From assembly GCA_002721895.1 (NCBI GenBank), contig PBLV01000064.1, forward strand, positions 1 to 44,118: a stretch of 44,118 nt of DNA, read 5' to 3'. The notes under the pieces are model-generated. The model was not told the origin of the DNA. It saw nothing but the letters and a program-made list of their open reading frames with translations, and did not search any database. The position numbers and the translations under genes are program-made. This document shows, in pieces, positions 1 through 10,568 of the stretch (its first letter is position 1; every line of letters starts with the position of its first letter). The DNA comes from Verrucomicrobiales bacterium. Its GTDB lineage: Bacteria; Verrucomicrobiota; Verrucomicrobiae; Limisphaerales; UBA1100.

Positions 1-916
1 CAATGATCGTGTTTTCCTCCAGGCCATTTTTCTTCAGCGCATTCAAGACGCGGCCAACCTGTGAATCCATGAACGAGGTGCAGGCCAGATAGCTGCGGGT
101 GATATTTCGCCACTCGTTATTTTCCTCCAGCCATTTGCGGCGTACTTCCGGCAAGTACCAGTGCATGTACCAGCTAAAGCGCGGCGTATCATCGCGGTCA
201 CCCCGCTTGATCTTGGGCAGGACCGTGTCGTTATCCGGATACAGGTCGAACCATTTTTGCGTGGCAAAGAGGGGTACGTGCGGCAGGAAAAAGCCGACGG
301 ACATAAAGAAAGGTTCCTTGGGCTTTTTATTGAGCTGATCAACGGCCCAATCAGCGATCAACCAGTCGCCCTTCTCCTCGTCTTTATGCGGAAAGGTGCC
401 CCAGTCGACCAGGCGATGATTGCCAAAAGGTGTGGTGACCAGTTTCTTATTCCCCTTTGGGAAGGGCTTGCCGCTGGCCCCCGGGCCAATCACATCAAAT
501 TCCTGATCGGTTTTCTGCCGACCGTAACGCCCGTGATAAATTTTTCCGGTGGAGTATGTCTTATAGCCGCCATGTTTCTTGAGGTATTGGGGCAGAGTAA
601 CGGTGTCCTTTAACTCAGGCACATTGCGAAACCAGGGCGCGAGCCCGTAGATGCCCGTGCTGCCCGGACGACGACTGATCATCAGGCTCGTGCGCGAAGG
701 GTTGCACAAAGGCGACTGGCAATGCGCATTGGTAAACGCCGTGCCGCGCTTGGCCAGTCGGTCGATGTGCGGCGTCTTCACCATCGGATGACCACCGAGA
801 TACCCAATCCAATCATTCTGATCATCAATCGCGATCATCAGAATATTGGGTTTCTTGTCGGCAGCGGAGAGAGTGAAGGACAGGATCAGCCCAACCAGTA
901 AAAGAGGAAAACGCAT
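1..916 (-). CDS. Secreted sulfatase (iduronate-2-sulfatase-like), 3' end beyond window
   Basis: The gene starts with ATG at 916 and reads leftward off the window, so about 305 residues are visible. Residues 1-18 form a signal peptide, followed at once by the sulfatase metal-binding start NILMIAIDDQND (Asp31/Asp32). The catalytic motif CNPSR at residues 71-75 fits the CxPSR signature, whose Cys is converted to formylglycine by a maturase. The local wording (GYLGGHPMVKTPHIDRLA) is that of the iduronate-2-sulfatase-like branch abundant in Planctomycetota and Verrucomicrobiota. It probably removes sulfate from polysaccharides in the periplasm or outside the cell; the actual substrate cannot be read from the sequence. 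Confidence 0.93.
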   Translation of the reverse strand, partial: MRFPLLLVGLILSFTLSAADKKPNILMIAIDDQNDWIGYLGGHPMVKTPHIDRLAKRGTAFTNAHCQSPLCNPSRTSLMISRRPGSTGIYGLAPWFRNVPELKDTVTLPQYLKKHGGYKTYSTGKIYHGRYGRQKTDQEFDVIGPGASGKPFPKGNKKLVTTPFGNHRLVDWGTFPHKDEEKGDWLIADWAVDQLNKKPKEPFFMSVGFFLPHVPLFATQKWFDLYPDNDTVLPKIKRGDRDDTPRFSWYMHWYLPEVRRKWLEENNEWRNITRSYLACTSFMDSQVGRVLNALKKNGLEENTII

Positions 917-963
917 GGGCCGATGATGCCTAACGCGGCGGCAAGTGGCGAGGTCTGATTTTG

Positions 964-1039
964 CCTCACGTAGAGACGCAGAGGCGCGGAGAAACCAAAA
1001 TATTGTATTATCTCCGCGCCTCTGCGTCTCCGCGTGAGA
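964..1039. repeat. Long imperfect palindrome (29-bp arms), extragenic
   Basis: Arms at 964-992 and 1011-1039 are reverse complements over 29 bases with three mismatches, around an 18-base A/T-rich loop (993-1010). The core of the right arm reads CTCCGCGCCTCTGCGTCTCC. It lies between the divergent sulfatase and membrane-protein genes, so it is not a simple terminator (no T-tract on either side). It looks like a repetitive extragenic palindrome; whether it is repeated in the genome cannot be seen here. A related palindrome appears inside ligA (8264-8317). Confidence 0.75.
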
Positions 1040-1121
1040 ATTTTGGACCAAATCGAACCCAGTCATTTTTGGCAGTTTGGTTTTGTCGTGCATCGGGGGG
1101 GCGGGCGGGGTATGGAGGGGG

Positions 1122-2594
1122 ATGGTTGCGTTCGCCTTGTTTCCGGGCGACTCGGTGGTGCTGATCGCACTGCTGGGCATTGCCGTGGGAGGGCTTGGCG
1201 GTAGGCTTGCGGGTGGGATTCGCGTGGGATTTTTTCTGGCGGCACTGGTCTTGGGATTGGCGCTGGGGGGAATGTTGGGAAAGGTAGGAATTTTTCACAC
1301 GTTAACGGGGCTGCTGGGGTTTGACGTGCCGCTCTGGCATTTGCTGATTCCCCGGTTGTTGGCGACGGTGTTGATCATAGTCATTGTTATCGCGGCGCTG
1401 GAGCCGGTACATCACAAGATTTATCTCCATTACAAGTATAAGTATAAGGATGGTCTGGATTACGGGGAGTTCGATACTTGGGAGTATTTGAATGATATTT
1501 GGGGGCTGACACTGGGAACAGCGGCGGGGGCGGTCGCCACGACGTTGCTTTTGAGTTGGTTGTATGTGCCGGGCTACTTGTTGATGCAGGTGCGGCCGGC
1601 GAAGGCGGTGGTGGAGAGGGTGGAGCCCACGGGGCATCGGTTGCTGCGGCGGGTGGCGTCGGACATGCATTCATTGAAGTTGGCGGGTGTGGCCGCAGCA
1701 TTGGGGCCGGGCACGGAGCGCTTTTACGCGGCGTCGGACACGGTGGGGATGATTTACCATAATTATGCGCGGGAGAACCTGTATGAGCGGGACCGCTTTC
1801 ATCAGCGTGTTTTTTATTACCCGGCTATCTCGGAACTGTTGCGGCACGAGGAGTTTCGCAAATTGCAGGGGAACACAAACCTGATCAAACAGATTTCGGA
1901 CAATTCAAACATCATGAGCATCATCCTGGACGGTAGTGTGGCACCTTTGTTACGGGCTACGTGCCTGCCGCCGAATGAGGAAGACAATGCCACCTCGGCA
2001 CCGCCGGCGTGGGCCAAGCAACTTCAGGAGCTGGACCTAGTGGATTACCAGAGGTTTTTGCGGGAAGGCCGATCGGAGGTGTTTCAAGCGGATGCGCCGG
2101 GCCAAGCCGCTGTGTTGGGCACGTGGCAATTGGATGTGGATGAGACTTACAAGGCCATGCGCAATCATCCTGTCTATGCGCAGGCGCGGGAGCCGGATCA
2201 CTTGGCGGTGTTGCGTTTCCTGCGAAGCGCGGCGTTTGTTCAGTACGGCGGCGAGCAGCCGTTGCGGGTCTATGACTGGACGCTCACATTCAAGGCCAAC
2301 AAGGAGCTATACTCGATGGGGAGATTTTTTCCCACGGGACCTCTGTTCGCGGCGAGAAACCAAGTCTATCACTTTGAAGCTCCGCCCATTGGCAACCAAG
2401 CGGCCATGTGGGCCGGTGGAATCTGGAGTCCGCCTTCGGGAGGCACCAACGCCTACACGGCAAACTTGAACATCTTTGCCCAACCGCCCCTCGCGACAAC
2501 GGTGGCCATCGAGCCGTTCAACAAGCATCTTATCATCACCTTCCCACAGGCGTTCAACGGGGAGAAATACGTCTTTCGACGGTACGAGTTTTAG
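1122..2594 (+). CDS. CvpA-like multi-pass membrane protein with long C-terminal domain
   Basis: About 490 residues from the ATG at 1122; a TTG at 1077 would add 15 residues but is less likely. Three hydrophobic stretches in the first ~100 residues and one near residues 145-165 carry small-residue-rich helices (GIAVGGLGGRLAGGIRVGFF) recalling the CvpA (colicin V production) family. The remaining ~320 residues are soluble, with no motif I recognise, and presumably lie on one side of the membrane. The stop codon is one base from the stop of the convergent polyprenyl synthase gene. The CvpA assignment is by eye and tentative; 'conserved membrane protein' is the safe label. Confidence 0.6.
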   Translation: MVAFALFPGDSVVLIALLGIAVGGLGGRLAGGIRVGFFLAALVLGLALGGMLGKVGIFHTLTGLLGFDVPLWHLLIPRLLATVLIIVIVIAALEPVHHKIYLHYKYKYKDGLDYGEFDTWEYLNDIWGLTLGTAAGAVATTLLLSWLYVPGYLLMQVRPAKAVVERVEPTGHRLLRRVASDMHSLKLAGVAAALGPGTERFYAASDTVGMIYHNYARENLYERDRFHQRVFYYPAISELLRHEEFRKLQGNTNLIKQISDNSNIMSIILDGSVAPLLRATCLPPNEEDNATSAPPAWAKQLQELDLVDYQRFLREGRSEVFQADAPGQAAVLGTWQLDVDETYKAMRNHPVYAQAREPDHLAVLRFLRSAAFVQYGGEQPLRVYDWTLTFKANKELYSMGRFFPTGPLFAARNQVYHFEAPPIGNQAAMWAGGIWSPPSGGTNAYTANLNIFAQPPLATTVAIEPFNKHLIITFPQAFNGEKYVFRRYEF

Positions 2595-2595
2595 A

Positions 2596-3600
2596 CTACT
2601 CCAGTTCCGTTGCCTTGGCTTCCAGACAATTGCACAGGGTGCAAAGGTCTTCGGCGGCAGGGAATCCGGAGATGGCTTCGCGGGCTTCGGCCAGTAGCTT
2701 CTCAATGACACGCTGACATTCGGCGAGCGTGCCGGCTTGTGCCAGCAACTCGCGCAATTCATCGCCTCGCGCGGGCGCCCAGCCGTTGACGAGGTCGCGC
2801 AGACGCTGCGCCTCGCCGGCGGACAACTCGCCCAAGGCAGCCAGCACGGGCAGTGTCGGCTTGCCGGTGATTAGGTCGGTGCCCAGACTTTTCCCCGCGA
2901 GCGGTTCACTGCCAAAGACGTCCACACAGTCATCGTAAACCTGATAGGCTGTGCCTAGTGCCATGCCAAACGCGCGCACAGCATCGCGCCGCGCGGGCTT
3001 CGCACCGGACAACTCCGCGCCCAGCCCGCAGGCCAGGGCGAACAACTCGGCGGTCTTCATGGCCACCACCTTCATATATTCATCGCGGCTTATTTCATAG
3101 TTTCCGCGTTGGAGAGTCTGGAGGATTTCGCCGGTGCAGACATTCTTGGTGGCCTCGGAGACGGCGCGGCAGACGCTGGGAGTGCCGAATTCCGCGGCCC
3201 GCTGGAGGGCTTGGGCGAACAGGCAGTCGCCGGCGAGCACGGCAATTTCGTTGCCCCAGTTGGCGGAAAGGGTGGGCCGGCGGCGGCGAACACGGGCTTC
3301 GTCCATCACGTCATCGTGGACAAGGGTGGCTAGATGGACCATCTCGATAATGACAGCGCCGGTGACGTGCTCGGGCTGGGTGGCCTCAGCGCCGCCCGCG
3401 CCCAGACCGACCAGCATGGGTCGGAGTTGCTTGCCGGAGTTGGAGAGGGCGTACTGGACGAAGTTGCCGATGGCGGGATCGAAGGCGTTTACTTCCGCGC
3501 GCAAGGCGCTGTTGACTTCGCCAAGGAAGGGCTGAAGGGGCTGGCTGATGGCCTCCCAATCCGCGGGGGGCTTGGCGGCCTCTGGAATCGCCGTGGACAT
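2596..3600 (-). CDS. Polyprenyl diphosphate synthase (trans-isoprenyl diphosphate synthase)
   Basis: The 334-residue protein condenses isopentenyl diphosphate with an allylic diphosphate to make the prenyl chain of quinones or other isoprenoids, in the cytoplasm. Both Asp-rich motifs are present: DDVMD at residues 96-100, followed by the RRRRPT basic stretch, and DDCVD at 223-227. GKQLRPML near residue 57 is the usual diphosphate-binding segment. Start ATG at 3600 is preferred; a TTG at 3636 would overlap the EVE gene stop by four bases (TTGA) and add 12 residues. Length and motifs fit the octaprenyl/heptaprenyl (IspB/HepT) branch, but product chain length cannot be read off. It follows the EVE gene and is probably co-transcribed. 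Confidence 0.93.
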   Translation of the reverse strand: MSTAIPEAAKPPADWEAISQPLQPFLGEVNSALRAEVNAFDPAIGNFVQYALSNSGKQLRPMLVGLGAGGAEATQPEHVTGAVIIEMVHLATLVHDDVMDEARVRRRRPTLSANWGNEIAVLAGDCLFAQALQRAAEFGTPSVCRAVSEATKNVCTGEILQTLQRGNYEISRDEYMKVVAMKTAELFALACGLGAELSGAKPARRDAVRAFGMALGTAYQVYDDCVDVFGSEPLAGKSLGTDLITGKPTLPVLAALGELSAGEAQRLRDLVNGWAPARGDELRELLAQAGTLAECQRVIEKLLAEAREAISGFPAAEDLCTLCNCLEAKATELE

Positions 3601-3632
3601 CGGGTTCAGTTTATCGGTGGCGTGATGCCAAG

Positions 3633-4082
3633 TCAAAGGCTCGTCTGGCCGAGCTTGAGAATGCGCCGGAAATGGGCGGCGGCAAGGGGCATGACGGAGA
3701 GGCGGGATTGGCGGATCAGGGAAATGTCGGCAAGTGCTTTGTCGGTCTTGATGGCGTCGAGGGTCACGGGGGTGGTCATGGATTGGACGGGTTTTAAATC
3801 AACAACGGACCAGTCGCCTTCTTTCGCGGTGGGATCGGGGTAGGCTACGCGGGTGACTTTTGCCACGCCCACCACGGCCTTTTCGCTGACGCTGTGGTAG
3901 TAGAGGACGAGGTCTTCCTTGGCCATGGCGCGGAGGTTGTTGCGTGCCTGATAGTTGCGGACGCCGTCCCAGTAGGTGCCGCGATCCTTTACGAATTGGG
4001 ACCACGGATATTTTTCGGGTTCCTGTTTAACCAGCCAATATTTCACGCGTGGAGATTGCGGCAGGGGATTGCTGGAAGTCAC
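3633..4082 (-). CDS. EVE-domain protein
   Basis: A 149-residue protein starting with GTG at 4082. After about 12 residues it reads KYWLVKQEPEKYPW, then WDGVRNYQARNNLRAM and LVLYYHS, the three conserved blocks of the EVE (DUF55, PUA-like) fold. EVE domains bind modified bases in DNA or RNA; the ligand of this one is unknown. The single domain fills the whole protein, as in the stand-alone bacterial family. It lies 32 bases upstream of the polyprenyl synthase gene and is probably in the same transcript, without an obvious functional link. Confidence 0.92.
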   Translation of the reverse strand: MTSSNPLPQSPRVKYWLVKQEPEKYPWSQFVKDRGTYWDGVRNYQARNNLRAMAKEDLVLYYHSVSEKAVVGVAKVTRVAYPDPTAKEGDWSVVDLKPVQSMTTPVTLDAIKTDKALADISLIRQSRLSVMPLAAAHFRRILKLGQTSL

Positions 4083-4115
4083 GATTAAAGGAAAGGAAAA
4101 GAGGGCGCGGGCGGC

Positions 4116-4484
4116 CTAGCTTTCCATCGGCCACTCGGCGACGATGAGGCCGCGGTAGCCGTTCTGGAGGGAGTGGACGTTGGTGTAGCCCATGGCTTGG
4201 GCGGCGTCGCAGGTGAGGGCACTGCGGAAGCCGCCGCCGCAGTACATGATAATCTCCGTGTCCTTGTCGGGGAAGCGGGTCTCGATGTCGCGCTCGAGGA
4301 CGCCCTTGCCCAGGTACTGGGCACCCTTGGCGTGGGCCTTGGTCCATTCGCTTTCCTCGCGGACGTCGAGCAGGATCGCGGCGGGGTTTTCCTCCAGGCG
4401 TGCGCGGGCATCGTCGATGGAGATTTCCTGCACGCGTGACTTGGCGGTTTCCACGAGGGCCAGGAATCCGGGCGTATGTTTCAT
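4116..4484 (-). CDS. Single-domain rhodanese-like sulfurtransferase
   Basis: The start is taken as ATG 4484 (MKHTPGFLALVETAK), giving 122 residues; upstream in-frame codons look non-coding. It contains the rhodanese fold with LLDVREESEW and active-site loop CGGGFR at residues 82-87, Cys82 being the expected persulfide carrier. The six-residue loop is of the sulfurtransferase size. It would move sulfane sulfur from a donor to a thiophilic acceptor in the cytoplasm; the partner is not evident. It is divergent from the EamA transporter gene. A perfect TATAAT sits seven bases upstream of the start codon, discussed separately. Confidence 0.92.
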   Translation of the reverse strand: MKHTPGFLALVETAKSRVQEISIDDARARLEENPAAILLDVREESEWTKAHAKGAQYLGKGVLERDIETRFPDKDTEIIMYCGGGFRSALTCDAAQAMGYTNVHSLQNGYRGLIVAEWPMES

Positions 4485-4490
4485 GGGGAC

Positions 4491-4519
4491 ATTATAGTCC
4501 GGATTGGCTTGCGAAGCGA
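4491..4519 (-). promoter_or_regulatory. Possible promoter of the rhodanese gene with TATAAT close to the ATG
   Basis: Read on the minus strand, a perfect -10 hexamer TATAAT occupies 4496-4491 and is followed by only six bases before the ATG at 4484. A 17-base spacer leads to TCGCTT, a poor -35. There is no Shine-Dalgarno between the hexamer and the ATG. If real, transcription would begin at or next to the A of the ATG, giving a leaderless mRNA. This rests on one hexamer only. Confidence 0.3.
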
Positions 4520-4542
4520 GTCCGTGCTGGCCAATTTGCGGT

Positions 4543-5460
4543 GTGGGTGATCGTCGCCGGGATTTATTAATCGCCGCCAGCCTAGTGCTGGCTACGGTGG
4601 TGTGGGGGGCAAACAACACGGCCATTGGCTACATTGTACGGGATTGGCCGGTGCTTTGGACGACGGGCACGCGGATGATTCTGGCGGGGCTTTTGTTGCT
4701 GGGGTTGTTGCGCTGGACCGGGTGGCTGGGGAAATGGCGTCCGGTGCCGGGGGATGTGGGCCAACGGTTGTGGTGGCGGGGCGCGCCGTTGTTCATTGGC
4801 TGGGCGGCGGGGTTTTCGTGGGCGGTCACGTTCACGCCGGTTTCGCATGCATCATTGTACTTGGCGGCTTCGCCGGTTTGGGGCTTGTTACTGGAGGAAG
4901 GGCCACGATTGGATCGGGAAAGCCTTCGCAAATATTGCGCCGCGTTTTTGGCACTGGGTGGGATTGTGGTTTTGTTTTGGCCGAAGCTGGCGGCGGGGGC
5001 GGCGGATGGGGCGTGGCGTGGGGATGTAATTGCGTTCGTGGCAAGCTGGTCTTGGACGCTTTACAGCCGGGAATCGAGGGCGATCTCCGGAAGCATCGGT
5101 GGGATGCTATACACGGCGCAGACGGCATGGCGGGCGGGATTATTACTGTTGCCGTTTGTGGCATGGGAAGTGGCGCGCACGCCGCCGGTGCTGGAGGCAC
5201 GCCTGCTGGGGTGGCAGGGGTTCAGCATTTTCGCGGGGACGATCGTGGGACTTGGAATTTGGAACAATGTCCTTCGCCATTGGCCGGTGAGCCGCGCGCT
5301 TCTGTTCAACAACCTCATCCCCATCTTCACGATGTTCTGGGCGTGGCAATGTCTGGACGAGCCTGTGACGGGGACGTTTGGGCTGGCGGTGGGCCTCGTG
5401 GTGGCCGGGGTGGTTGTGGGCTTGGCGCCTTGGCGGGGTCAGGCGGGTGATGCCTCCTGA
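4543..5460 (+). CDS. EamA-family (DMT superfamily) membrane transporter
   Basis: About 305 residues from the GTG at 4543 (positively charged GDRRRD then the first helix); a TTG at 4504 is an alternative. Ten hydrophobic helices arranged as two EamA repeats can be traced, starting LLIAASLVLATVVWGANNTAIG and with the second repeat beginning near DVIAFVASWSWTLYSRES. Conserved features of the family include WGANN in helix 1 and the Pro/Gly-rich FNNLIPIFTMFWAW near the end. Members export amino acids, nucleosides or metabolites; the substrate is unknown. The stop codon abuts the stop of the convergent DUF1080 gene with no gap. Confidence 0.87.
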   Translation: MGDRRRDLLIAASLVLATVVWGANNTAIGYIVRDWPVLWTTGTRMILAGLLLLGLLRWTGWLGKWRPVPGDVGQRLWWRGAPLFIGWAAGFSWAVTFTPVSHASLYLAASPVWGLLLEEGPRLDRESLRKYCAAFLALGGIVVLFWPKLAAGAADGAWRGDVIAFVASWSWTLYSRESRAISGSIGGMLYTAQTAWRAGLLLLPFVAWEVARTPPVLEARLLGWQGFSIFAGTIVGLGIWNNVLRHWPVSRALLFNNLIPIFTMFWAWQCLDEPVTGTFGLAVGLVVAGVVVGLAPWRGQAGDAS

Positions 5461-6129
5461 TTATTTCAGTGGTCGAACCACAATGTTGCGGTAGGCCACG
5501 GGCCCGTGGTTGCCTTGGAACATTAACGGACCCTTTGCCTTCTCCTTGCCGTCCACGCCTCCGGGGGTTGCCTTCTTCATCTCCACATTCTCGTGCAGTA
5601 ATTGGCCGTTCAGGATCACCTTCAGGAATTTTGCGTTGGCCATCTTCTGCCCATCCTCGAACCGGGGTGCGCGGAAATGGATCTCATATTTCTGCCATTC
5701 GCCCGGTTTTTTGCAGGCGTTCACGCGCGGAGGCGCAGCACCATAGATTGCCCCCATATCGCCGCCGCCCAGTTTCGTGCGCCCAAAGCTGTCCAGCACT
5801 TGGATTTCATATTCGCCCATCACGTAAATGCCGCTGTTGGAACCCTTGGGCACCATCAGTTCCACTTCAATGATGGCATCGCCAAACACGGCCTCCGTGT
5901 AGAAATCCAATCCCCCAGACTTGGCGTTAATCAACTCGTTTCCGCCCTTTGCCACCACAAAGTTTCGTGGATTCTTGGGGTCCAGCTTGGCCGTGCCCAC
6001 AGTCAGGGAGCTTCGATCCTTTGGCCCTTTCTGTTTCCAGCCGTCGAGGGATTTGCCGTTGAATGGTTTCACCGCTTCACCCGCCAATACGGCGGAGGCG
6101 CACAGAATCATCATTGCCAAAGTCTTCAT
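5461..6129 (-). CDS. Secreted DUF1080 (3-keto-disaccharide hydrolase-like) protein
   Basis: Start ATG 6129 gives MKTLAMMILCASAVLA, a clean signal peptide cleaved before GEAVKPFNGKSLDGW; total 222 residues. FNGKSLDGWKQKG and YGAAPP...KPGEWQKYEIHFRAPRF are hallmark segments of the DUF1080 concanavalin-like beta-sandwich, which is hugely expanded in Planctomycetota and Verrucomicrobiota. Some relatives act on 3-keto-glycosides; others are only predicted carbohydrate binders or hydrolases. It is probably periplasmic and part of sugar scavenging like the nearby sulfatase, though the two are not adjacent. Confidence 0.93.
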   Translation of the reverse strand: MKTLAMMILCASAVLAGEAVKPFNGKSLDGWKQKGPKDRSSLTVGTAKLDPKNPRNFVVAKGGNELINAKSGGLDFYTEAVFGDAIIEVELMVPKGSNSGIYVMGEYEIQVLDSFGRTKLGGGDMGAIYGAAPPRVNACKKPGEWQKYEIHFRAPRFEDGQKMANAKFLKVILNGQLLHENVEMKKATPGGVDGKEKAKGPLMFQGNHGPVAYRNIVVRPLK

Positions 6130-6250
6130 GGTCATGGGTAAGGCTGATGGTCGCGCCGCTTGGCCGAATGTCAAGCGGGCTGTTGCAAGGTGTCCATGAC
6201 CAAAACTCCGTTTGCCATGGGACCCAAAAACCACAACAGTGGGCGCGGCG

Positions 6251-6619
6251 ATGGAAGTGGTTAATTTAAGCGAGGCACCGGCGTTTGTGACGAAGGATGG
6301 TTCGGAAATCCGGGAGTTGATGGCTCATCGCAACTCGGCCATTGTCAACCAAAGCTTGGCAGAGGCACGGATTCCAGCGGGAGGCGCAACGACGGAACAT
6401 TATCATCCGCAGGCGGAGGAGATTTATTACATCACGCACGGGGAGGGGCGAATGCGGATTGATGGGGAGGAGCGGGCGGTGGGTGTTGGAGATGCGATTG
6501 CGATCCCGCCGGGCGTGCGTCACAAGCTGTGGAATACTGGCGGCGAGACGTTGCGGTTGCTTTGTTGTTGCGCGCCGGGGTATGAGCACGAGGACACGGT
6601 GTTGACGGAGGACGATTGA
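6251..6619 (+). CDS. Small cupin-domain protein
   Basis: A 122-residue single-cupin protein from ATG 6251 (an upstream in-frame start at 6212 would add 13 residues). Motif 1 is HYHPQAEEIYYITHGEG with metal ligands His50, His52 and Glu56 or Glu57; motif 2 is GDAIAIPPGVRHKLWN with His91. A CCC run at residues 105-107 is unusual for the family. The stop TGA overlaps the ATG of the glutaredoxin gene (TGATG), so the two are translationally coupled. The ligand or reaction is unknown; cupins of this size are metal-binding sugar, acid or sensor proteins. Confidence 0.9.
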   Translation: MEVVNLSEAPAFVTKDGSEIRELMAHRNSAIVNQSLAEARIPAGGATTEHYHPQAEEIYYITHGEGRMRIDGEERAVGVGDAIAIPPGVRHKLWNTGGETLRLLCCCAPGYEHEDTVLTEDD

Positions 6620-6872
6620 TGTATCAACCGGAGAAGGTGAAGTTGTATGTGAAGCCGGTGTGCGGATGGTGTCGGCAGGCGGAGCATTGGCTGAAGAGCC
6701 AGGGGATTGAGTTTGAGACGGTGGACGTGATGGAGAATCCGGAGGCGTTTGAGGAAATGGAACGCATCTCGGGTCAGACATTGGCGCCGGTGATTGAGGT
6801 GGATGGACAGGTGCTGGCGGATTTTGGGGCACGCGAGCTGGTGGTGTTTTGGGAAGGTCTTGGGAGGGGAAA

Positions 6873-6876
<4 letters not shown>
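6619..6876 (+). CDS. Glutaredoxin family protein (CGWC)
   Basis: An 85-residue thioredoxin-fold protein starting at ATG 6619, which overlaps the cupin stop codon. The active site CGWC lies at residues 15-18 and the cis-proline region is TLAPVIEVDG; the usual TVP of classical glutaredoxins is TLAP here. It would reduce disulfides or carry glutathione/low-molecular thiol adducts in the cytoplasm. Its stop overlaps the lipA start (ATGA), placing it directly before lipoyl synthase, an enzyme with two oxygen-sensitive iron-sulfur clusters. A role in protecting or maturing such clusters is plausible but inferred only from position. Confidence 0.9.
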
Positions 6877-9868
<2,992 letters not shown>

Positions 9869-9950
9869 ACAACCTAAGCTTGGCCGGGATGGGGTTCGCT
9901 GTTACTTAACACGCTCCGCGACCGAGTCGCGAGTTTGCAAGGAGGGCGCC

Positions 9951-9992
9951 ATGAATCAACCCACACGGGGATCCGTGTGGCGCTGTTTTTAG
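9951..9992 (+). CDS. Possible 13-codon leader peptide ORF
   Basis: ATG 9951 is preceded by AAGGAGG eight bases upstream, the best Shine-Dalgarno in this neighbourhood, and encodes MNQPTRGSVWRCF before a TAG at 9990-9992. The next gene's ATG (9998) is five bases past this stop and has no Shine-Dalgarno of its own, so re-initiation after the small ORF would explain how the TPR gene is translated. The ORF runs through the hairpin at 9961-9980. No similarity to known leader peptides is recognised and there is no run of one regulatory amino acid. Confidence 0.35.
   Translation: MNQPTRGSVWRCF
9961..9990 (+). terminator. Hairpin followed by T-run, possible terminator or attenuator after ligA
   Basis: Bases 9961-9968 and 9973-9980 pair perfectly over eight base pairs with a GGAT loop, followed by CGCTGTTTTT. 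This has the form of a weak intrinsic terminator 90 bases after the ligA stop. A second hairpin (9917-9931, six pairs) precedes it. Because the hairpin lies within the small ORF at 9951-9992, translation of that ORF would melt it, so it could act as an attenuator for the downstream TPR gene. Confidence 0.45.
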
Positions 9993-9997
9993 ATGGC

Positions 9998-10507
9998 ATG
10001 ACAAAGCAAAATTTTTTGGAGCCGCCTGATACGCATTACCTTTCCGCCGCCGAGGGGTGGATGGAGCTGGGGGATTGCAGCGAGGCATTGGTGGAGCTGG
10101 AGCGCATTTCCGAGAGGGTCCGCGGACACTTTGACGTCATGCAGGTCCGGTGGCACGTCCACAACCGACGGCGTGACTGGGAAATCTGCCTGAAGATTGG
10201 CCGGGCGATGATCGAGGCCAATCCCGAACTGCCTCAGGGCTGGATCAACCACTGCAACGCGCTGTTTTATCTCAACCGCTACAAGGAGGCGTTCGATCTT
10301 CTCTCGCCGATGCTCAAGCGGTTTCCCAACGACGAGGCCATTCCCTACAACCTCGCCTGTTACAAGTGTCAGGCTGGTGATCTGCGCGAAGCACGCGAAT
10401 GGCTGGAGCGCGCGCTGGAGGTGGGCGACACCAAGCGCATCAAGAAAATGGCCTGTACCGACCCGGACCTGCAGCCGTTGTGGGAGGTCGCCGATGAGGT
10501 CAACTGA
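9998..10507 (+). CDS. TPR (tetratricopeptide) repeat protein
   Basis: A 169-residue soluble protein from ATG 9998; an upstream in-frame extension to 9935 looks non-coding. Helical repeats of TPR spacing can be traced: AAEGWMELGDCSEALVELERI, ICLKIGRAMIEANPELPQGW, ALFYLNRYKEAFDLLSPMLKRFP and YNLACYKCQAGDLREAREWLERAL. The last block with its ending KMACTDPDLQPLWE matches the 'TPR end-of-group' type, shared with the TPR protein at 16054. It should act as a protein-protein adaptor; the partner is unknown. Confidence 0.8.
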   Translation: MTKQNFLEPPDTHYLSAAEGWMELGDCSEALVELERISERVRGHFDVMQVRWHVHNRRRDWEICLKIGRAMIEANPELPQGWINHCNALFYLNRYKEAFDLLSPMLKRFPNDEAIPYNLACYKCQAGDLREAREWLERALEVGDTKRIKKMACTDPDLQPLWEVADEVN

Positions 10508-10519
10508 GCGGCCGGCGGT

Positions 10520-10548
10520 TTGACAGGGCAGGACGCGCCGCTTAGCGT
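10520..10548 (+). promoter_or_regulatory. Possible sigma-70 type promoter for the DsrE-like operon
   Basis: TTGACA at 10520-10525 is a perfect -35 hexamer, followed after exactly 17 bases by TAGCGT at 10543-10548, a weak -10. It lies 20-50 bases before the GTG start of the zinc finger/DsrE gene and after the TPR stop codon. One perfect hexamer in a 60-base gap is suggestive, not proof. Confidence 0.35.
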
Positions 10549-10568
10549 GTCGTCGCCCCGGCTTTTTT

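Noticed and set aside
4602..5450. A 282-codon plus-strand frame overlapping the EamA gene
   Set aside because: Gly-rich product typical of a shifted frame in GC-rich DNA; the transporter frame has ten helices.
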